DNA of 64,000 bases from an uncultured Eubacteriales bacterium (GCA_934446675.1 CAKSEL010000006.1:69173-133172); one strand, 5' to 3'; numbered from the stretch's first letter, positions 1 through 8,171 are shown. Notes: generated by a model not told the origin, from the sequence alone. Made by a program: numbers and translations.

Positions 1-357
1 AAAGCGGTTCAGAACGGCAGAAAAATATCGGATTATATTGAAGCCGGCTGCGTTGCCGCCGCAGTTCTTTCGGAGAGCGGAAAAATATATACCGGAGTCT
101 GCATTGACACCTGTTCCACGCTCGGAATCTGCGCCGAAAGAAACGCAATATTCAACATGATTACCTGCGGAGAACAATGCATAAAACGCGTTCTTGCGCT
201 TATGCCCGACGGCAGCACCGGAGCGCCCTGCGGTGCCTGCAGAGAGTTTATGATGCAGCTCATGCCGGGAAAAGCAAGAGATGTGGAAATTATGCTTGAT
301 TTAAAGTCCGAAAAAATTGTAACGCTTGATATGCTCACACCCGAATGGTGGATATAA
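1..357 (+). CDS. cdd: cytidine deaminase, 5'-truncated by the window edge
   Basis: The frame is open from base 1 and ends at TAA 355-357, so the N-terminus lies outside the window. Cytidine deaminase converts cytidine or deoxycytidine to uridine or deoxyuridine in pyrimidine salvage. The visible 118 residues carry the zinc-site signature of the family: a CAERNA motif (zinc-binding Cys and proton-shuttle Glu) encoded near base 130, and the PCGACRE motif near base 230, which supplies two further zinc-ligand cysteines. This three-Cys pattern is that of the small homotetrameric bacterial type. A C-terminal Trp-Trp-Ile end is visible. In many Firmicutes cdd lies between dgkA and era; here era is about 28 kb away and fused to ybeY, so this copy may have been relocated. 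The motif assignment is firm; the relocation is an inference. Confidence 0.9.
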   Translation, partial: KAVQNGRKISDYIEAGCVAAAVLSESGKIYTGVCIDTCSTLGICAERNAIFNMITCGEQCIKRVLALMPDGSTGAPCGACREFMMQLMPGKARDVEIMLDLKSEKIVTLDMLTPEWWI

Positions 358-381
358 GCGTATACGCACAGCGTTATTCTA

Positions 382-410
382 TTGACACGGCGTACAAAAT
401 AATGTATAAT
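382..410 (+). promoter_or_regulatory. consensus sigma-A promoter for the kinase/peptidase pair
   Basis: Perfect TTGACA (382-387), 17-base spacer, perfect TATAAT (405-410), followed by a GAGGT ribosome binding site and ATG 442. It makes the kinase and peptidase genes a transcription unit separate from the upstream deaminase. Confidence 0.85.
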
Positions 411-441
411 ATGTATATATAAAAAATTTACGAGGTAAACA

Positions 442-1149
442 ATGGCTCTATACAGAATTGCTGACCTTAACATCGACATACAAAACAAGCACGAGTACAC
501 ATCAAGGCTTTGCAAAGACTATAAATGTGTCGATGAAAACGCCGTTCCCGACTTTTCCGTGTGTGCAACTTCAGCCGACTACGAAAAAGACAAGGCATAT
601 CTTCCCGAAGCTTCTGACGGATATCTCGAATCGCTTTCAATATACCGCGGAATTGCGCGCAGAATACTCGATTACAACGGTATAATCTTACATTCGTCGG
701 TTGTTGAAATGGACGGAAAAGCATATGCATTTGCGGCACGCAGCGGAACCGGAAAATCAACACATTCGCGGCTATGGACAAAGGTATTTCCCGAAAAAGC
801 AAAAATTATCAACGGCGACAAGCCGCTGCTGCGTTATATTGACGGCAGATTATTCATCTACGGAACTCCGTGGTGCGGAAAAGAAGGCTACAACATCAAC
901 ACCAGGGCCGTTCTCGGTTCCGTATGCTTTATAGAACGCTCACAAAACAATTATATTGAAAATCTCGGCAAAAACGACGCCGTAAAACGCATATTCGACC
1001 AGCTTTTATTGCCCGAAACCAAAAATCAGGCGGCAAAATTCTTTGACATGGTCGAACTTATAGTCGAAAACACAGACTTTTATCTTCTGCACTGCAACAT
1101 GGACGACGAGGCAGCTCTTGTCGCATATGACGGCATGAGAAAGGAGTAA
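442..1149 (+). CDS. HprK-like P-loop kinase domain protein
   Basis: A 235-residue soluble protein. The centre carries a Walker A loop, ARSGTGKST at about residues 98-106, followed by a NGDKP segment and a YGTPWCGK segment. This order resembles the HPr kinase/phosphorylase C-terminal fold and the related PEP-carboxykinase-like proteins found in peptide-maturation gene clusters of Clostridia. The N-terminal 80 residues are not recognised. The likely activity is ATP-dependent phosphorylation of a small protein or peptide, but no substrate is visible. The gene starts at ATG 442 behind GAGGT, has its own consensus promoter, and is followed 4 bases later by an S24/S26 peptidase gene. In this taxonomic group such kinase plus peptidase pairs often sit beside PqqD-like or radical SAM genes; none is present here. 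It is unlikely to be true HprK, because the N-terminal domain of HprK is missing. Confidence 0.65.
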   Translation: MALYRIADLNIDIQNKHEYTSRLCKDYKCVDENAVPDFSVCATSADYEKDKAYLPEASDGYLESLSIYRGIARRILDYNGIILHSSVVEMDGKAYAFAARSGTGKSTHSRLWTKVFPEKAKIINGDKPLLRYIDGRLFIYGTPWCGKEGYNINTRAVLGSVCFIERSQNNYIENLGKNDAVKRIFDQLLLPETKNQAAKFFDMVELIVENTDFYLLHCNMDDEAALVAYDGMRKE

Positions 1150-1153
1150 AACT

Positions 1154-1642
1154 ATGTTAAACGAGATGAAAATGGAACAAATGCAGCCGCTTATTGAGGA
1201 AAGCATAAAAAACGGCGGCAATTTTACGTTCTATCCAAAAGGCACAAGTATGCTGCCGACGATCATTCCCGGCAAAGACACGGTAAAGCTGTGCGAGCTT
1301 GCACAAATCAAAAAATACGACATTTTGCTGTACAAGAGAAAAAACGGTCAATATATCATGCACCGCATCGTAAAAACAAAGTATTTTCCAAAGACCAACG
1401 GGATTGTTTTTACCATGTGCGGCGACAATCAGGTTATATATGAGCACGGTATTACTCCGGATATGCTTATAGCAAAAGTAAAGAGCATAATCAAGCCTGA
1501 CGGCACGGAGATACCCTGCACCGGTGAGCAGAACCGTAAATACGCAGAAAAACTGCGTCTGAAAAAACTGCCCGGAAGATTTAAACACGGCATAAAAACA
1601 ATGCTTTATCCGTTTTACAAGGCTGTATTCAAACGCAAATGA
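1154..1642 (+). CDS. S24/S26-family signal-peptidase-like protein
   Basis: A 162-residue protein with the S24/S26 serine-protease pattern: GTSMLPTI (nucleophile Ser near residue 32), then KKYDILLYKR (candidate general-base region), a MHRIV segment and a CGDNQ segment. These are the boxes of the LexA/UmuD/SipW-like fold. There is no clear N-terminal transmembrane helix, unlike classical type I signal peptidases, so it may act in the cytoplasm or at the membrane face. An AAGGAG site overlaps the end of the kinase gene and the gap is 4 bases, so the two are co-translated. I infer that it processes or regulates the same unknown peptide or protein substrate as the kinase. The basic C-terminal tail (about residues 125-162) might bind membrane or nucleic acid. 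Confidence 0.7.
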   Translation: MLNEMKMEQMQPLIEESIKNGGNFTFYPKGTSMLPTIIPGKDTVKLCELAQIKKYDILLYKRKNGQYIMHRIVKTKYFPKTNGIVFTMCGDNQVIYEHGITPDMLIAKVKSIIKPDGTEIPCTGEQNRKYAEKLRLKKLPGRFKHGIKTMLYPFYKAVFKRK

Positions 1643-1663
1643 CAAATATATATTTTACAAGAT

Positions 1664-1702
1664 TGCCGCAGCGGAATTCTGACCGTTTGCGGCACTGTTT
1701 TA
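1664..1702 (+). terminator. probable terminator after the S24/S26 gene
   Basis: TGCCGCA (1664-1670) pairs with TGCGGCA (1688-1694), followed by CTGTTTTA. It lies between two convergent genes and may act in both directions. Confidence 0.6.
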
Positions 1703-2359
1703 TATAAGCTGCTGCTCGTTTATTATCAGCTTAAAGCTCAGTCCGAGTTTTTCGGCGGATTTCCGGCAGAGTATCATTCTTTCAAGGAATATTTCAAAAT
1801 AATCCATAACGCTGCTCATATGTGTATCTACCGTAAGCTTGAGCTTTATAATGCTTTTTTCCTCATTTATCTTGAGCGCAGATTTCTTTACGCTGTAATT
1901 TACTCTGTCATGTATATCAAACGTAGACGTATCGGAGTTACGCACTCTGCTCTGTCTTACATCGCTTTTATCAGCGAGTATAAGCGCTGCTGATACGGCG
2001 TTTACCGGCTGTCCGGTACCCTCATCATGGTTTCCAATTGCTGTGACTATTGTCGCTATGTCCTCCGAATCCATATCCATATTCGTAAGTATTCTGAACG
2101 CCATTACCGCGCCGCTCTGCGAATGTTCCACCCTGTTTACAAGGTTCCCTATATCGTGCAGATAAGCCGCGATCTTCGCAGTTTCTACGGTGTGGGCGTC
2201 AAATCCGAGTGTTGTCAGAATATATGCTGCGTCCTCGGCGACTTTACAGACGTGTGCAAAGCTGTGTTCGGTAAATCCGAGAGCCTTGAGCGACTCGTCT
2301 GCTTTTGTTATATAAGTATTGACCGCGCTGTCGTTTTTGAGCTGTTCGTATGTTATCAA
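1700..2359 (-). CDS. HD-domain phosphohydrolase
   Basis: A 219-residue soluble protein of the HD superfamily of metal-dependent phosphohydrolases. The metal-ligand series is readable: His36, His68-Asp69 (LHDIGN), His111 (GNHDEG) and Asp130 (ILADKSD). Proteins of this class hydrolyse nucleotides or phosphorylated sugars; the substrate cannot be read from sequence. There are no transmembrane segments and no fused signalling domain. The start is a TTG codon (2359-2357) with GGAGG 7 bases upstream; I see no better start. The gene is single and convergent with the S24/S26 gene. Its promoter must lie in the AT-rich stretch 2360-2480, which I could not resolve. Confidence 0.8.
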   Translation of the reverse strand: MITYEQLKNDSAVNTYITKADESLKALGFTEHSFAHVCKVAEDAAYILTTLGFDAHTVETAKIAAYLHDIGNLVNRVEHSQSGAVMAFRILTNMDMDSEDIATIVTAIGNHDEGTGQPVNAVSAALILADKSDVRQSRVRNSDTSTFDIHDRVNYSVKKSALKINEEKSIIKLKLTVDTHMSSVMDYFEIFLERMILCRKSAEKLGLSFKLIINEQQLI

Positions 2360-2517
2360 AATATATCCTCCAATTATAAAAAAAGCGTATTTTACAATTC
2401 TTTATTAATTTTACCTCATTTATTTTAAAAATAAAAGTATTATTTTGAAATATATTTAAAAATGAAATTACAGTACAAATATGTTAATATTGTTTACCGA
2501 AAGGCGCGCCAAACTTA

Positions 2518-2546
2518 TTGACAAAACGCCGCTTAAATGGTATATT
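2518..2546 (+). promoter_or_regulatory. promoter of the GH127-luxS operon
   Basis: TTGACA (2518-2523), 17-base spacer, TATATT (2541-2546). It lies downstream of an in-frame ATG at 2481, so translation is taken to start at 2607. Confidence 0.75.
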
Positions 2547-2606
2547 TATTGTAACATTGGTTTTAATGTTTATTTCTGGCAAAACAATTCGAGAGAGGTA
2601 TTATTA

Positions 2607-4943
2607 ATGAAAAACTCAGTAATCAAAAAGCTGTGTCCCGAGGATTCGGCTTACAAGTTCAGACCCGACACAGACAAGCTTTTTCAGCTTCCCGAAGGTT
2701 CCTTCAGCTATGCGGGAATTATCGACAAGGAAATAAGACACATAGAAAACAAATATCTGCTCACTGCCGATACATGGGCGCTTTTTGTAAATCAGTTCCG
2801 TTCAAACGTTGACGACGACCTTGCCTGGAGATGCGAATACTGGGGCAAAATGATGAGAGGCGCGTGCTTTACATACGAATACACAAAGAGCGACAGTCTT
2901 TACAAAGTTCTCTGCGATACCGTCCGCGATATTATGACAACTCAGGACGTGCTTGGCAGAATTACCACTTACAGCGTTGAAAAGGAATTTGACGGCTGGG
3001 ATCTCTGGGGAAGAAAATACATTATGCTCGGTATGCAGTATTTTCTTGACATCTGCAAGGACGAGCAGTTCAAGTCCGAAATAATCGCCGTTATGTGCAG
3101 ACACGCCGACTACATAATGTCTAAAGTAGGTCCTGTATCGGAGGGCAAAAAGAACATAACAGACTGTTCGCGCCACTGGCTCGGACTCAATTCAAGCTCT
3201 ATCCTTGAGCCTTATGTACGTCTTTACAACCTCACCGGCGAAAAGAAATACTTTGACTACGCGGCATACATTGTTGACAACGGCGGTATTTCCGCCGGCA
3301 ACATATTTGAGCTCGCTTACGAAGGCAAGCTTTATCCTTATCAGTACCCGACGCACAAGGCTTACGAGATGATGTCCTGTTTTGAGGGACTTCTCGAATT
3401 CTACCGCGTTACAAAGAACGAGCGTTACAAAACAGCGGTTGTCAACTTTGCGCGTCTTGTTCTTGAATCCGACATATCCATTATAGGCTGTTCGGGCTGC
3501 ACGCACGAGCTGTTTGACTACTCCGCAAGACGCCAGTCCACAACGACTTATCCCGGAATAATGCAGGAAACCTGCGTTACCGTTACATGGATGAAATTCT
3601 GTTTCCAGCTTCTCGGAATTACCGGCGACAGCGTTTTTGCAGACGCTATCGAAACCTCCGTTTACAATGCAATGCTCGGCGCCGTAAACTCCTACGACTC
3701 GCCCATGATAAAGGGTATGCCTTTTGACAGTTACAGCCCGCTGTTTATGGGACTGCGTTCGAGAAACACCGGCGGTTATCAGGAAATGGAAAACCACACC
3801 GAGGCTTACGGCTGCTGCGCCTGCATAGGTGCTGCCGGAACCGGACTCATGGCTCTGACAAGCACCATGCTTGCCGAAAACGGAATTTACATGAACCTCT
3901 ACATTCCGGGCGCCGTTCACGCTTATTCTCCGTCGGGCAAGCCTGTAAGACTTCTTGTAAATACTCTCTACCCTGCCTCATCAAAAATCAACATTCAGGT
4001 AAACGGCTCAGACGGCTCCGAAACCTTCACCGTTGCTCTGAGAATACCCGGCTGGTGCAAAAACAAGTACAAAGTTACCGTAAACGGCGTATGCGCCTGC
4101 AGCTCAGAAATAAAGAACGGTTACTTACTGCTTGAGCGTGCATGGAACTGGGGAGATGAAATAAACCTCGAATTCGAGATGAAGATGCACATTGTAAATC
4201 CTCCTCTCGGCGGCAGCGACGAAAACTCAAAGTACCTTGTTGCACTCGCAAAAGGTCCGGTTATATTCGCACGCGACGCAAGACTCGGCGAGGAAACAGA
4301 CTCCGTTGTCGATATTCTCTGCGATGAAAACGGCGTTGTCGATGCTGTTCCGTCAATTACAGCCTCATTCCCCGTCGAACAGGAATACAAGATCCCCATG
4401 CGTGACGGATCATACATCACCGTTGTTGACTATCAAAGCGCAGGCAAGACATGGGACGAAAGATCGGTTATGTCAGCATGGCTCCCCACAAAGAACTTCT
4501 GGAGCTTTGACGAAACAAAGCCCGTTTACCTTATGAACCGCGACACTTCCAATTTCTTTGTATTCGGCACCAAGGACGGCGACGACAACGTTTACAGAGT
4601 TGCGGAAGGCATCAGACCTGTTGCATGGACTATTGAAAGAGTTGACGTTGGCATAAGATTCAAGGCTGACGACGGCAGATACCTCACTGCGTTCAAAGAC
4701 GAAAACGACGGCATTATTCACGCGCGTCTTTGCGAATTCAAGGACTGCGACTGCCAGGTATGGAACATGAACCACTTAATCACCAACCGTTACAGAGTTG
4801 AAAGCAAAAAGTATGAAAATATGTGCCTCATGATCAACTTCAAAGGAAACGGCGACTTTATTCTCATCGACAAAACTCTCAACGAAAGTTTCCATGGCAG
4901 AAGCTGCACAAACAACGCGTTTATCGACATTAAAAACATCTAA
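2607..4943 (+). CDS. GH127-family glycoside hydrolase (DUF1680), putative beta-L-arabinofuranosidase
   Basis: A 778-residue protein of the GH127 type, whose characterised members remove beta-L-arabinofuranose from plant glycans. The zinc-thiolate active site is visible: Glu321-x-Cys323 (QETCVT) and the Cys403-Cys404 pair (YGCCAC). These match the Glu/Cys/Cys/Cys cluster of characterised enzymes, in which one cysteine of the pair is the nucleophile. The (alpha/alpha)6 barrel covers roughly residues 1-480, followed by beta-rich domains. The last 140 residues look like a beta-trefoil (FFVFGT, WTIERV and DDGRYLTAF segments), which is uncommon for the family. There is no signal peptide, so the enzyme is predicted to be cytoplasmic and to act on imported oligosaccharides. 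The start at ATG 2607 is chosen because GAGAGAGG precedes it and the promoter lies after the upstream ATG. luxS follows after 14 bases. GH146 is the alternative related family. Confidence 0.85.
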   Translation: MKNSVIKKLCPEDSAYKFRPDTDKLFQLPEGSFSYAGIIDKEIRHIENKYLLTADTWALFVNQFRSNVDDDLAWRCEYWGKMMRGACFTYEYTKSDSLYKVLCDTVRDIMTTQDVLGRITTYSVEKEFDGWDLWGRKYIMLGMQYFLDICKDEQFKSEIIAVMCRHADYIMSKVGPVSEGKKNITDCSRHWLGLNSSSILEPYVRLYNLTGEKKYFDYAAYIVDNGGISAGNIFELAYEGKLYPYQYPTHKAYEMMSCFEGLLEFYRVTKNERYKTAVVNFARLVLESDISIIGCSGCTHELFDYSARRQSTTTYPGIMQETCVTVTWMKFCFQLLGITGDSVFADAIETSVYNAMLGAVNSYDSPMIKGMPFDSYSPLFMGLRSRNTGGYQEMENHTEAYGCCACIGAAGTGLMALTSTMLAENGIYMNLYIPGAVHAYSPSGKPVRLLVNTLYPASSKINIQVNGSDGSETFTVALRIPGWCKNKYKVTVNGVCACSSEIKNGYLLLERAWNWGDEINLEFEMKMHIVNPPLGGSDENSKYLVALAKGPVIFARDARLGEETDSVVDILCDENGVVDAVPSITASFPVEQEYKIPMRDGSYITVVDYQSAGKTWDERSVMSAWLPTKNFWSFDETKPVYLMNRDTSNFFVFGTKDGDDNVYRVAEGIRPVAWTIERVDVGIRFKADDGRYLTAFKDENDGIIHARLCEFKDCDCQVWNMNHLITNRYRVESKKYENMCLMINFKGNGDFILIDKTLNESFHGRSCTNNAFIDIKNI

Positions 4944-4957
4944 GGTTTGATTCTGAT

Positions 4958-5410
4958 ATGAAGAAGATACAAAGCTTTACCGTAGACCACACAAAACTGT
5001 TTCCGGGAATATACGTTTCCCGTGTTGACGGCGATGTGACAACCTATGATCTGCGCACAAAAAAGCCTAACACCGGCGACCTTATGGACAATTCCACAAT
5101 GCACACGTTTGAGCATATGTTTGCAACCTTTGTACGCAACAGCGACATTGCAGACGACGTGATATACTTCGGACCCATGGGCTGCCAGACCGGTTTTTAT
5201 CTGCTTATCAGAAACGCGGACAACAAAAAGGTTCTCGATACGGTCATATCGGTGCTCGAAAGTATAAACAGCTACGACGGTGAAGTTTTCGGCTGTTCCG
5301 AAATTGAGTGCGGCAACTACCGTTCGCTTGATCTTGAAAAGGCAAAAGCTCAGAGCCGCGAATATCTTGAAACACTAAAATCAAGAGTGCAGACCTTTGA
5401 ATACAACTAA
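4958..5410 (+). CDS. luxS: S-ribosylhomocysteine lyase (LuxS)
   Basis: A 150-residue protein that cleaves S-ribosylhomocysteine to homocysteine and DPD, the precursor of autoinducer-2, within the activated methyl cycle. The metal ligands are visible as HTFEH (His49, His53) and Cys118 (IECGN). The catalytic pair is Glu52 and Cys76 (GPMGCQTGF). The length is normal for LuxS. The gene follows a GH127 hydrolase by 14 bases and is followed by a UlaG-like hydrolase and a nicotinamidase-like gene, all on the same strand. It therefore appears to be expressed with a plant-glycan enzyme rather than with pfs or metK. The ribosome binding site is weak (AAGG about 12 bases upstream), which suggests translational coupling to the preceding gene. 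Confidence 0.95.
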   Translation: MKKIQSFTVDHTKLFPGIYVSRVDGDVTTYDLRTKKPNTGDLMDNSTMHTFEHMFATFVRNSDIADDVIYFGPMGCQTGFYLLIRNADNKKVLDTVISVLESINSYDGEVFGCSEIECGNYRSLDLEKAKAQSREYLETLKSRVQTFEYN

Positions 5411-5482
5411 ATAATTTCTGCCGGGCTGCCGTTTATTATTCTTATGACGTGCAGCTCCGGCTTTATACGGAGGTAGTTTACC

Positions 5483-6148
5483 ATGACATTTCAGTGGATA
5501 GGTCAGAACGGCTTTATTTTCAATGCCGCAGGCAAGACAATTCTCGTTGACCCTTATCTTTCGGACAGCTGCAAAACTCACAGATACACGCCTATCAAAA
5601 AGGAAATTTTTGACGTTGTGCCCGACATTATAATCTGCACGCATGACCATCTCGATCACACCGACAAGGATTCGCTGCTGCCGTTTTTACAGCGAAAGAA
5701 GAAAATCGAGTTCATTTCTCCATACTCCTCTTATCTTCATGTACTTTCATGGGGTTACAGACAGCACAACTACATTCTGTTTGAACCGGGTACTGCCTGG
5801 ACAAGCGGAGGCGTCAGAATAACCGGCGTAAAGGCTTATCACAGCGACAGAGAGGCGATTGGTGTAATAATTGAATCAGAGGGCAAAAAGGTTTACATCA
5901 CCGGAGATACGCTGTATAACACAAATCTCGCGCCTACGCTTCCGAAAGACCTTGACGCGGTATTCGTATGCACAAACGGTGCCGGAAACAACATGAACAT
6001 GGCTGACGCAATGCAGCTCTGCCGCGAACTTTGTCCCAAAGCCGCATACCCTGTTCATATCGGTATGTTTGATCAGAAAGATCCGCATGAATTCGACCTG
6101 CCTTTTGCAAAATACCCGACGGTATACAGCACCGCCGAAATAAAATAA
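5483..6148 (+). CDS. metallo-beta-lactamase-fold hydrolase, UlaG-like
   Basis: A 221-residue single-domain MBL-fold protein with the metal-binding motif THDHLDH (residues 53-59), a GDTLYN segment (second metal aspartate) and a late PVHIGMFD segment. The sequence most resembles the UlaG / YycJ-distant group that opens lactones such as L-ascorbate-6-phosphate. The substrate here is unknown, and no ascorbate PTS genes are nearby. It has a clear GGAGG site before ATG 5483 and is followed 16 bases later by the nicotinamidase-like gene. The run GH127-luxS-MBL-nicotinamidase shows no internal terminator, so it probably forms one transcription unit ending at the hairpin at 6696. Confidence 0.75.
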   Translation: MTFQWIGQNGFIFNAAGKTILVDPYLSDSCKTHRYTPIKKEIFDVVPDIIICTHDHLDHTDKDSLLPFLQRKKKIEFISPYSSYLHVLSWGYRQHNYILFEPGTAWTSGGVRITGVKAYHSDREAIGVIIESEGKKVYITGDTLYNTNLAPTLPKDLDAVFVCTNGAGNNMNMADAMQLCRELCPKAAYPVHIGMFDQKDPHEFDLPFAKYPTVYSTAEIK

Positions 6149-6164
6149 ACGGAGGTTCTGAAAA

Positions 6165-6686
6165 ATGAAAAAAGTTCTTATAGTAATAGATATGCAGAAA
6201 GACTTTGTTGACGGCTCGCTCGGCACAAAAGAGGCTCTCGGCATTTCGGAAAAGCTGACAGACTATGTTAAAAACTTTGACGGAGATATAATCTTTACCC
6301 GCGACACGCACAAAGAGAATTATATGCAGACAAGCGAAGGCAAAAATCTTCCCATACCTCACTGTATTGAAGGAACACCCGGTCACGAGCTTTACGGTGA
6401 ATTAAAGGAGCTTAGCCGCAGCTGCACCGTTATCAACAAGCCGACCTTCGGCAGCCGTGTTCTTGCACAAACGCTTTACGACGAAAACAGTAAGGAGAAA
6501 ATTGAAAAGATAACACTTATCGGCGTCTGTACCGACATATGCGTCATTTCAAACGCTCTGTGCATAAAAGCTTTTCTCCCCGAAACAAAAATCTCGGTTA
6601 TTTCAAGCCTGTGTGCCGGAACAACACCCGAAAATCATGCAAAAGCGCTTGACGTTATGCGTTGCTGCCAGATTTCCGTAGAATGA
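6165..6686 (+). CDS. cysteine hydrolase, nicotinamidase/isochorismatase family
   Basis: A 173-residue protein with the Asp-Lys-Cys triad of the family: Asp9 (VIDMQKDF), Lys92 (INKPTFGS) and Cys126 (GVCTDIC). A metal-site series Asp47, His49 and His66 (PHCIEGTPGHE) is also present. This metal-binding pattern favours nicotinamidase, which converts nicotinamide to nicotinate for NAD salvage, over plain isochorismatase. The length is slightly short for nicotinamidase (usually 180-210). The ribosome binding site GGAGG lies 8-12 bases before ATG. It is the last gene of the run that starts with the GH127 gene, with a strong terminator 10 bases after its stop. Confidence 0.8.
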   Translation: MKKVLIVIDMQKDFVDGSLGTKEALGISEKLTDYVKNFDGDIIFTRDTHKENYMQTSEGKNLPIPHCIEGTPGHELYGELKELSRSCTVINKPTFGSRVLAQTLYDENSKEKIEKITLIGVCTDICVISNALCIKAFLPETKISVISSLCAGTTPENHAKALDVMRCCQISVE

Positions 6687-6695
6687 CATTTTTTC

Positions 6696-6723
6696 AAAGA
6701 GAACCGCTGCGTTCTCTTTTTTT
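6696..6723 (+). terminator. intrinsic terminator
   Basis: AAAGAGAAC (6696-6704), 6-base loop, GTTCTCTTT (6711-6719), then a T run. Ends the GH127-luxS-MBL-nicotinamidase unit. Confidence 0.9.
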
Positions 6724-6892
6724 GCCGAATTTGCCGCAATATGCAAAAAATTGTCGGAATTACCGCAAAAAACCGCGTCACAATTAACAATACATTCACT
6801 TTGCGTTTGTTTTAATATAACACATATTGATTAAAATTTATGTGAAAAGTTAATTATCCAAGTGACATTTTTATCACAGCAAGAGGACGTTT

Positions 6893-7768
6893 ATGGAGTC
6901 TAACAATCATACATACGACAAGGAAGTAGACAACAATTTTATATACGGACACTTTCTTACGCTTGACTATCAGTTTGCTCCGCCGCATTTTCATCAGTCC
7001 ATCGAGCTTGTGTACGTCGAGCACGGAGAAATAAGCGCCAGAATACAGGGCAAGGATCTGACGGTTACAAGCGGCAATGTCCTGCTTATAGGCAGCAACG
7101 TAATGCACAGCATATTCGCCGATTACGGAATAAAATGCTATGTCTACACCATTCCGCTGTCTAACATTCCGGATCTTGCAAAAAAACTTTCTGAGTTTAC
7201 ATTTGCCTCTGTCGTATGCAAGGACACGGACGGATACTTTCTTTCGCTTTTCAAAATCGCGGAAAGCTATGTCAAATCATATTCCGCGTTTTACAATGCA
7301 AAAAAAGAAAAGGGCGAGTATTACACAAAGCTCGTTTCAAGCCACTCCGAAACAATGCTGTATTCCATAATACACCTGACCGGTCTTATTCAAAAGAAAA
7401 AGCAGGCGGAATCTTCAATTATAATCATGGAGTACATTCAAAGCCACTGTCTGGAGGACATCAACGTAGAATCGGTTTCCAAAGCCTTGGGATATACTCC
7501 TCAGAGCCTTACGCGTATTTTCAAGCAAAATACGGGTCTTAGCGTAAAAGACTACATTCTGTACCTCAAGGTTCACCGCGCAAAAGACTATATTCTTGAC
7601 GGCAAATCGAACCAAGAGGTTTCCGATCTTCTCGGTTTCAACTGCACGCGTTCCTTTATACGCGCGTTCAAGAGAATACACAATCTGACGCCGGGAGAAT
7701 ATAAAGTAAAGCTTTTGCCGAAGATTACTGCGGCACCGGGCAACGAAATAGATTTGGATAATATTTAA
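6893..7768 (+). CDS. AraC-family transcriptional regulator with cupin sensor
   Basis: A 291-residue protein. The N-terminal half has a cupin pattern (HFHQSIELVYVEHGE with spaced His and Glu, residues 34-50; GNVLLIGSNVMHS), the usual sugar-sensing domain. The C-terminal ~100 residues hold two helix-turn-helix units: one around DINVESVSKALGYTPQSLTRIF and one in the segment ending FKRIHNLTPGEYK. This is a typical AraC/XylS architecture for control of carbohydrate genes. The operon upstream (GH127) and the small protein downstream (gap 19 bases) are plausible targets. The ATG at 6893 follows AAGAGGACG. The 200-base region upstream is AT-rich; I saw no convincing promoter there. Confidence 0.85.
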   Translation: MESNNHTYDKEVDNNFIYGHFLTLDYQFAPPHFHQSIELVYVEHGEISARIQGKDLTVTSGNVLLIGSNVMHSIFADYGIKCYVYTIPLSNIPDLAKKLSEFTFASVVCKDTDGYFLSLFKIAESYVKSYSAFYNAKKEKGEYYTKLVSSHSETMLYSIIHLTGLIQKKKQAESSIIIMEYIQSHCLEDINVESVSKALGYTPQSLTRIFKQNTGLSVKDYILYLKVHRAKDYILDGKSNQEVSDLLGFNCTRSFIRAFKRIHNLTPGEYKVKLLPKITAAPGNEIDLDNI

Positions 7769-7787
7769 TACACAGGAGGAAAATACA

Positions 7788-8171
7788 ATGAAAAGCACCA
7801 CATCAAAAAAAGCATTCGACACTCAATCGTCCGAGCTTCTCAAAAAAATAACCGCAGGTTCTTACGGCGATCCGACAGGATATGAAGAAACATTATTCCT
7901 TTCTCCGGACGGTACATATTTTGTATATGCGAACGGCGGCGAAAAGTCACTTCACCCCAAAGAATCCTTTACAAAGATAACCAAGGCAAGAGCACTTGAA
8001 ATTCTCACCTGCTCAATGGTTGCCGAAAAGCCGGCAAAGGAGCAAAAGCCCGTCAAGGAAAAGACGGAAAAAGCAAAGAAAAAGGAAGCAGCCGATACAA
8101 AGGCTGTACCCGAAAAAAATGCTGACGTTTCCGAAACTTCCGCAAAAGCAGAAAAGTCAAAAAAAGCCTGA
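7788..8171 (+). CDS. small protein with lysine/alanine/glutamate-rich tail, unknown function
   Basis: A 127-residue protein preceded by a strong AGGAGG site. Residues 1-78 form a compact, probably folded domain with a GSYGDPTGYEETLF segment and a FVYANGGEKS segment. I believe this resembles an uncharacterised small Firmicutes domain, but I cannot name it. Residues 80-127 are a low-complexity, highly charged tail of Lys, Glu, Ala and Pro with no hydrophobic segment; it is probably disordered and could bind nucleic acid or another protein. It is co-transcribed with the AraC regulator and closed by a terminator 25 bases downstream. The coding character is supported by the ribosome binding site and by the conserved-looking N-terminal half. 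Confidence 0.7.
   Translation: MKSTTSKKAFDTQSSELLKKITAGSYGDPTGYEETLFLSPDGTYFVYANGGEKSLHPKESFTKITKARALEILTCSMVAEKPAKEQKPVKEKTEKAKKKEAADTKAVPEKNADVSETSAKAEKSKKA

Noticed and set aside
2481..2606. N-terminal extension of the GH127 protein
   Set aside because: A consensus promoter (2518-2546) lies inside the extension, and ATG 2607 has the GAGAGAGG site.
3192..3920. Minus-strand open frame (242 codons) opposite the GH127 gene
   Set aside because: It overlaps the active-site cysteine region of GH127 and has no ribosome site or recognisable domain.
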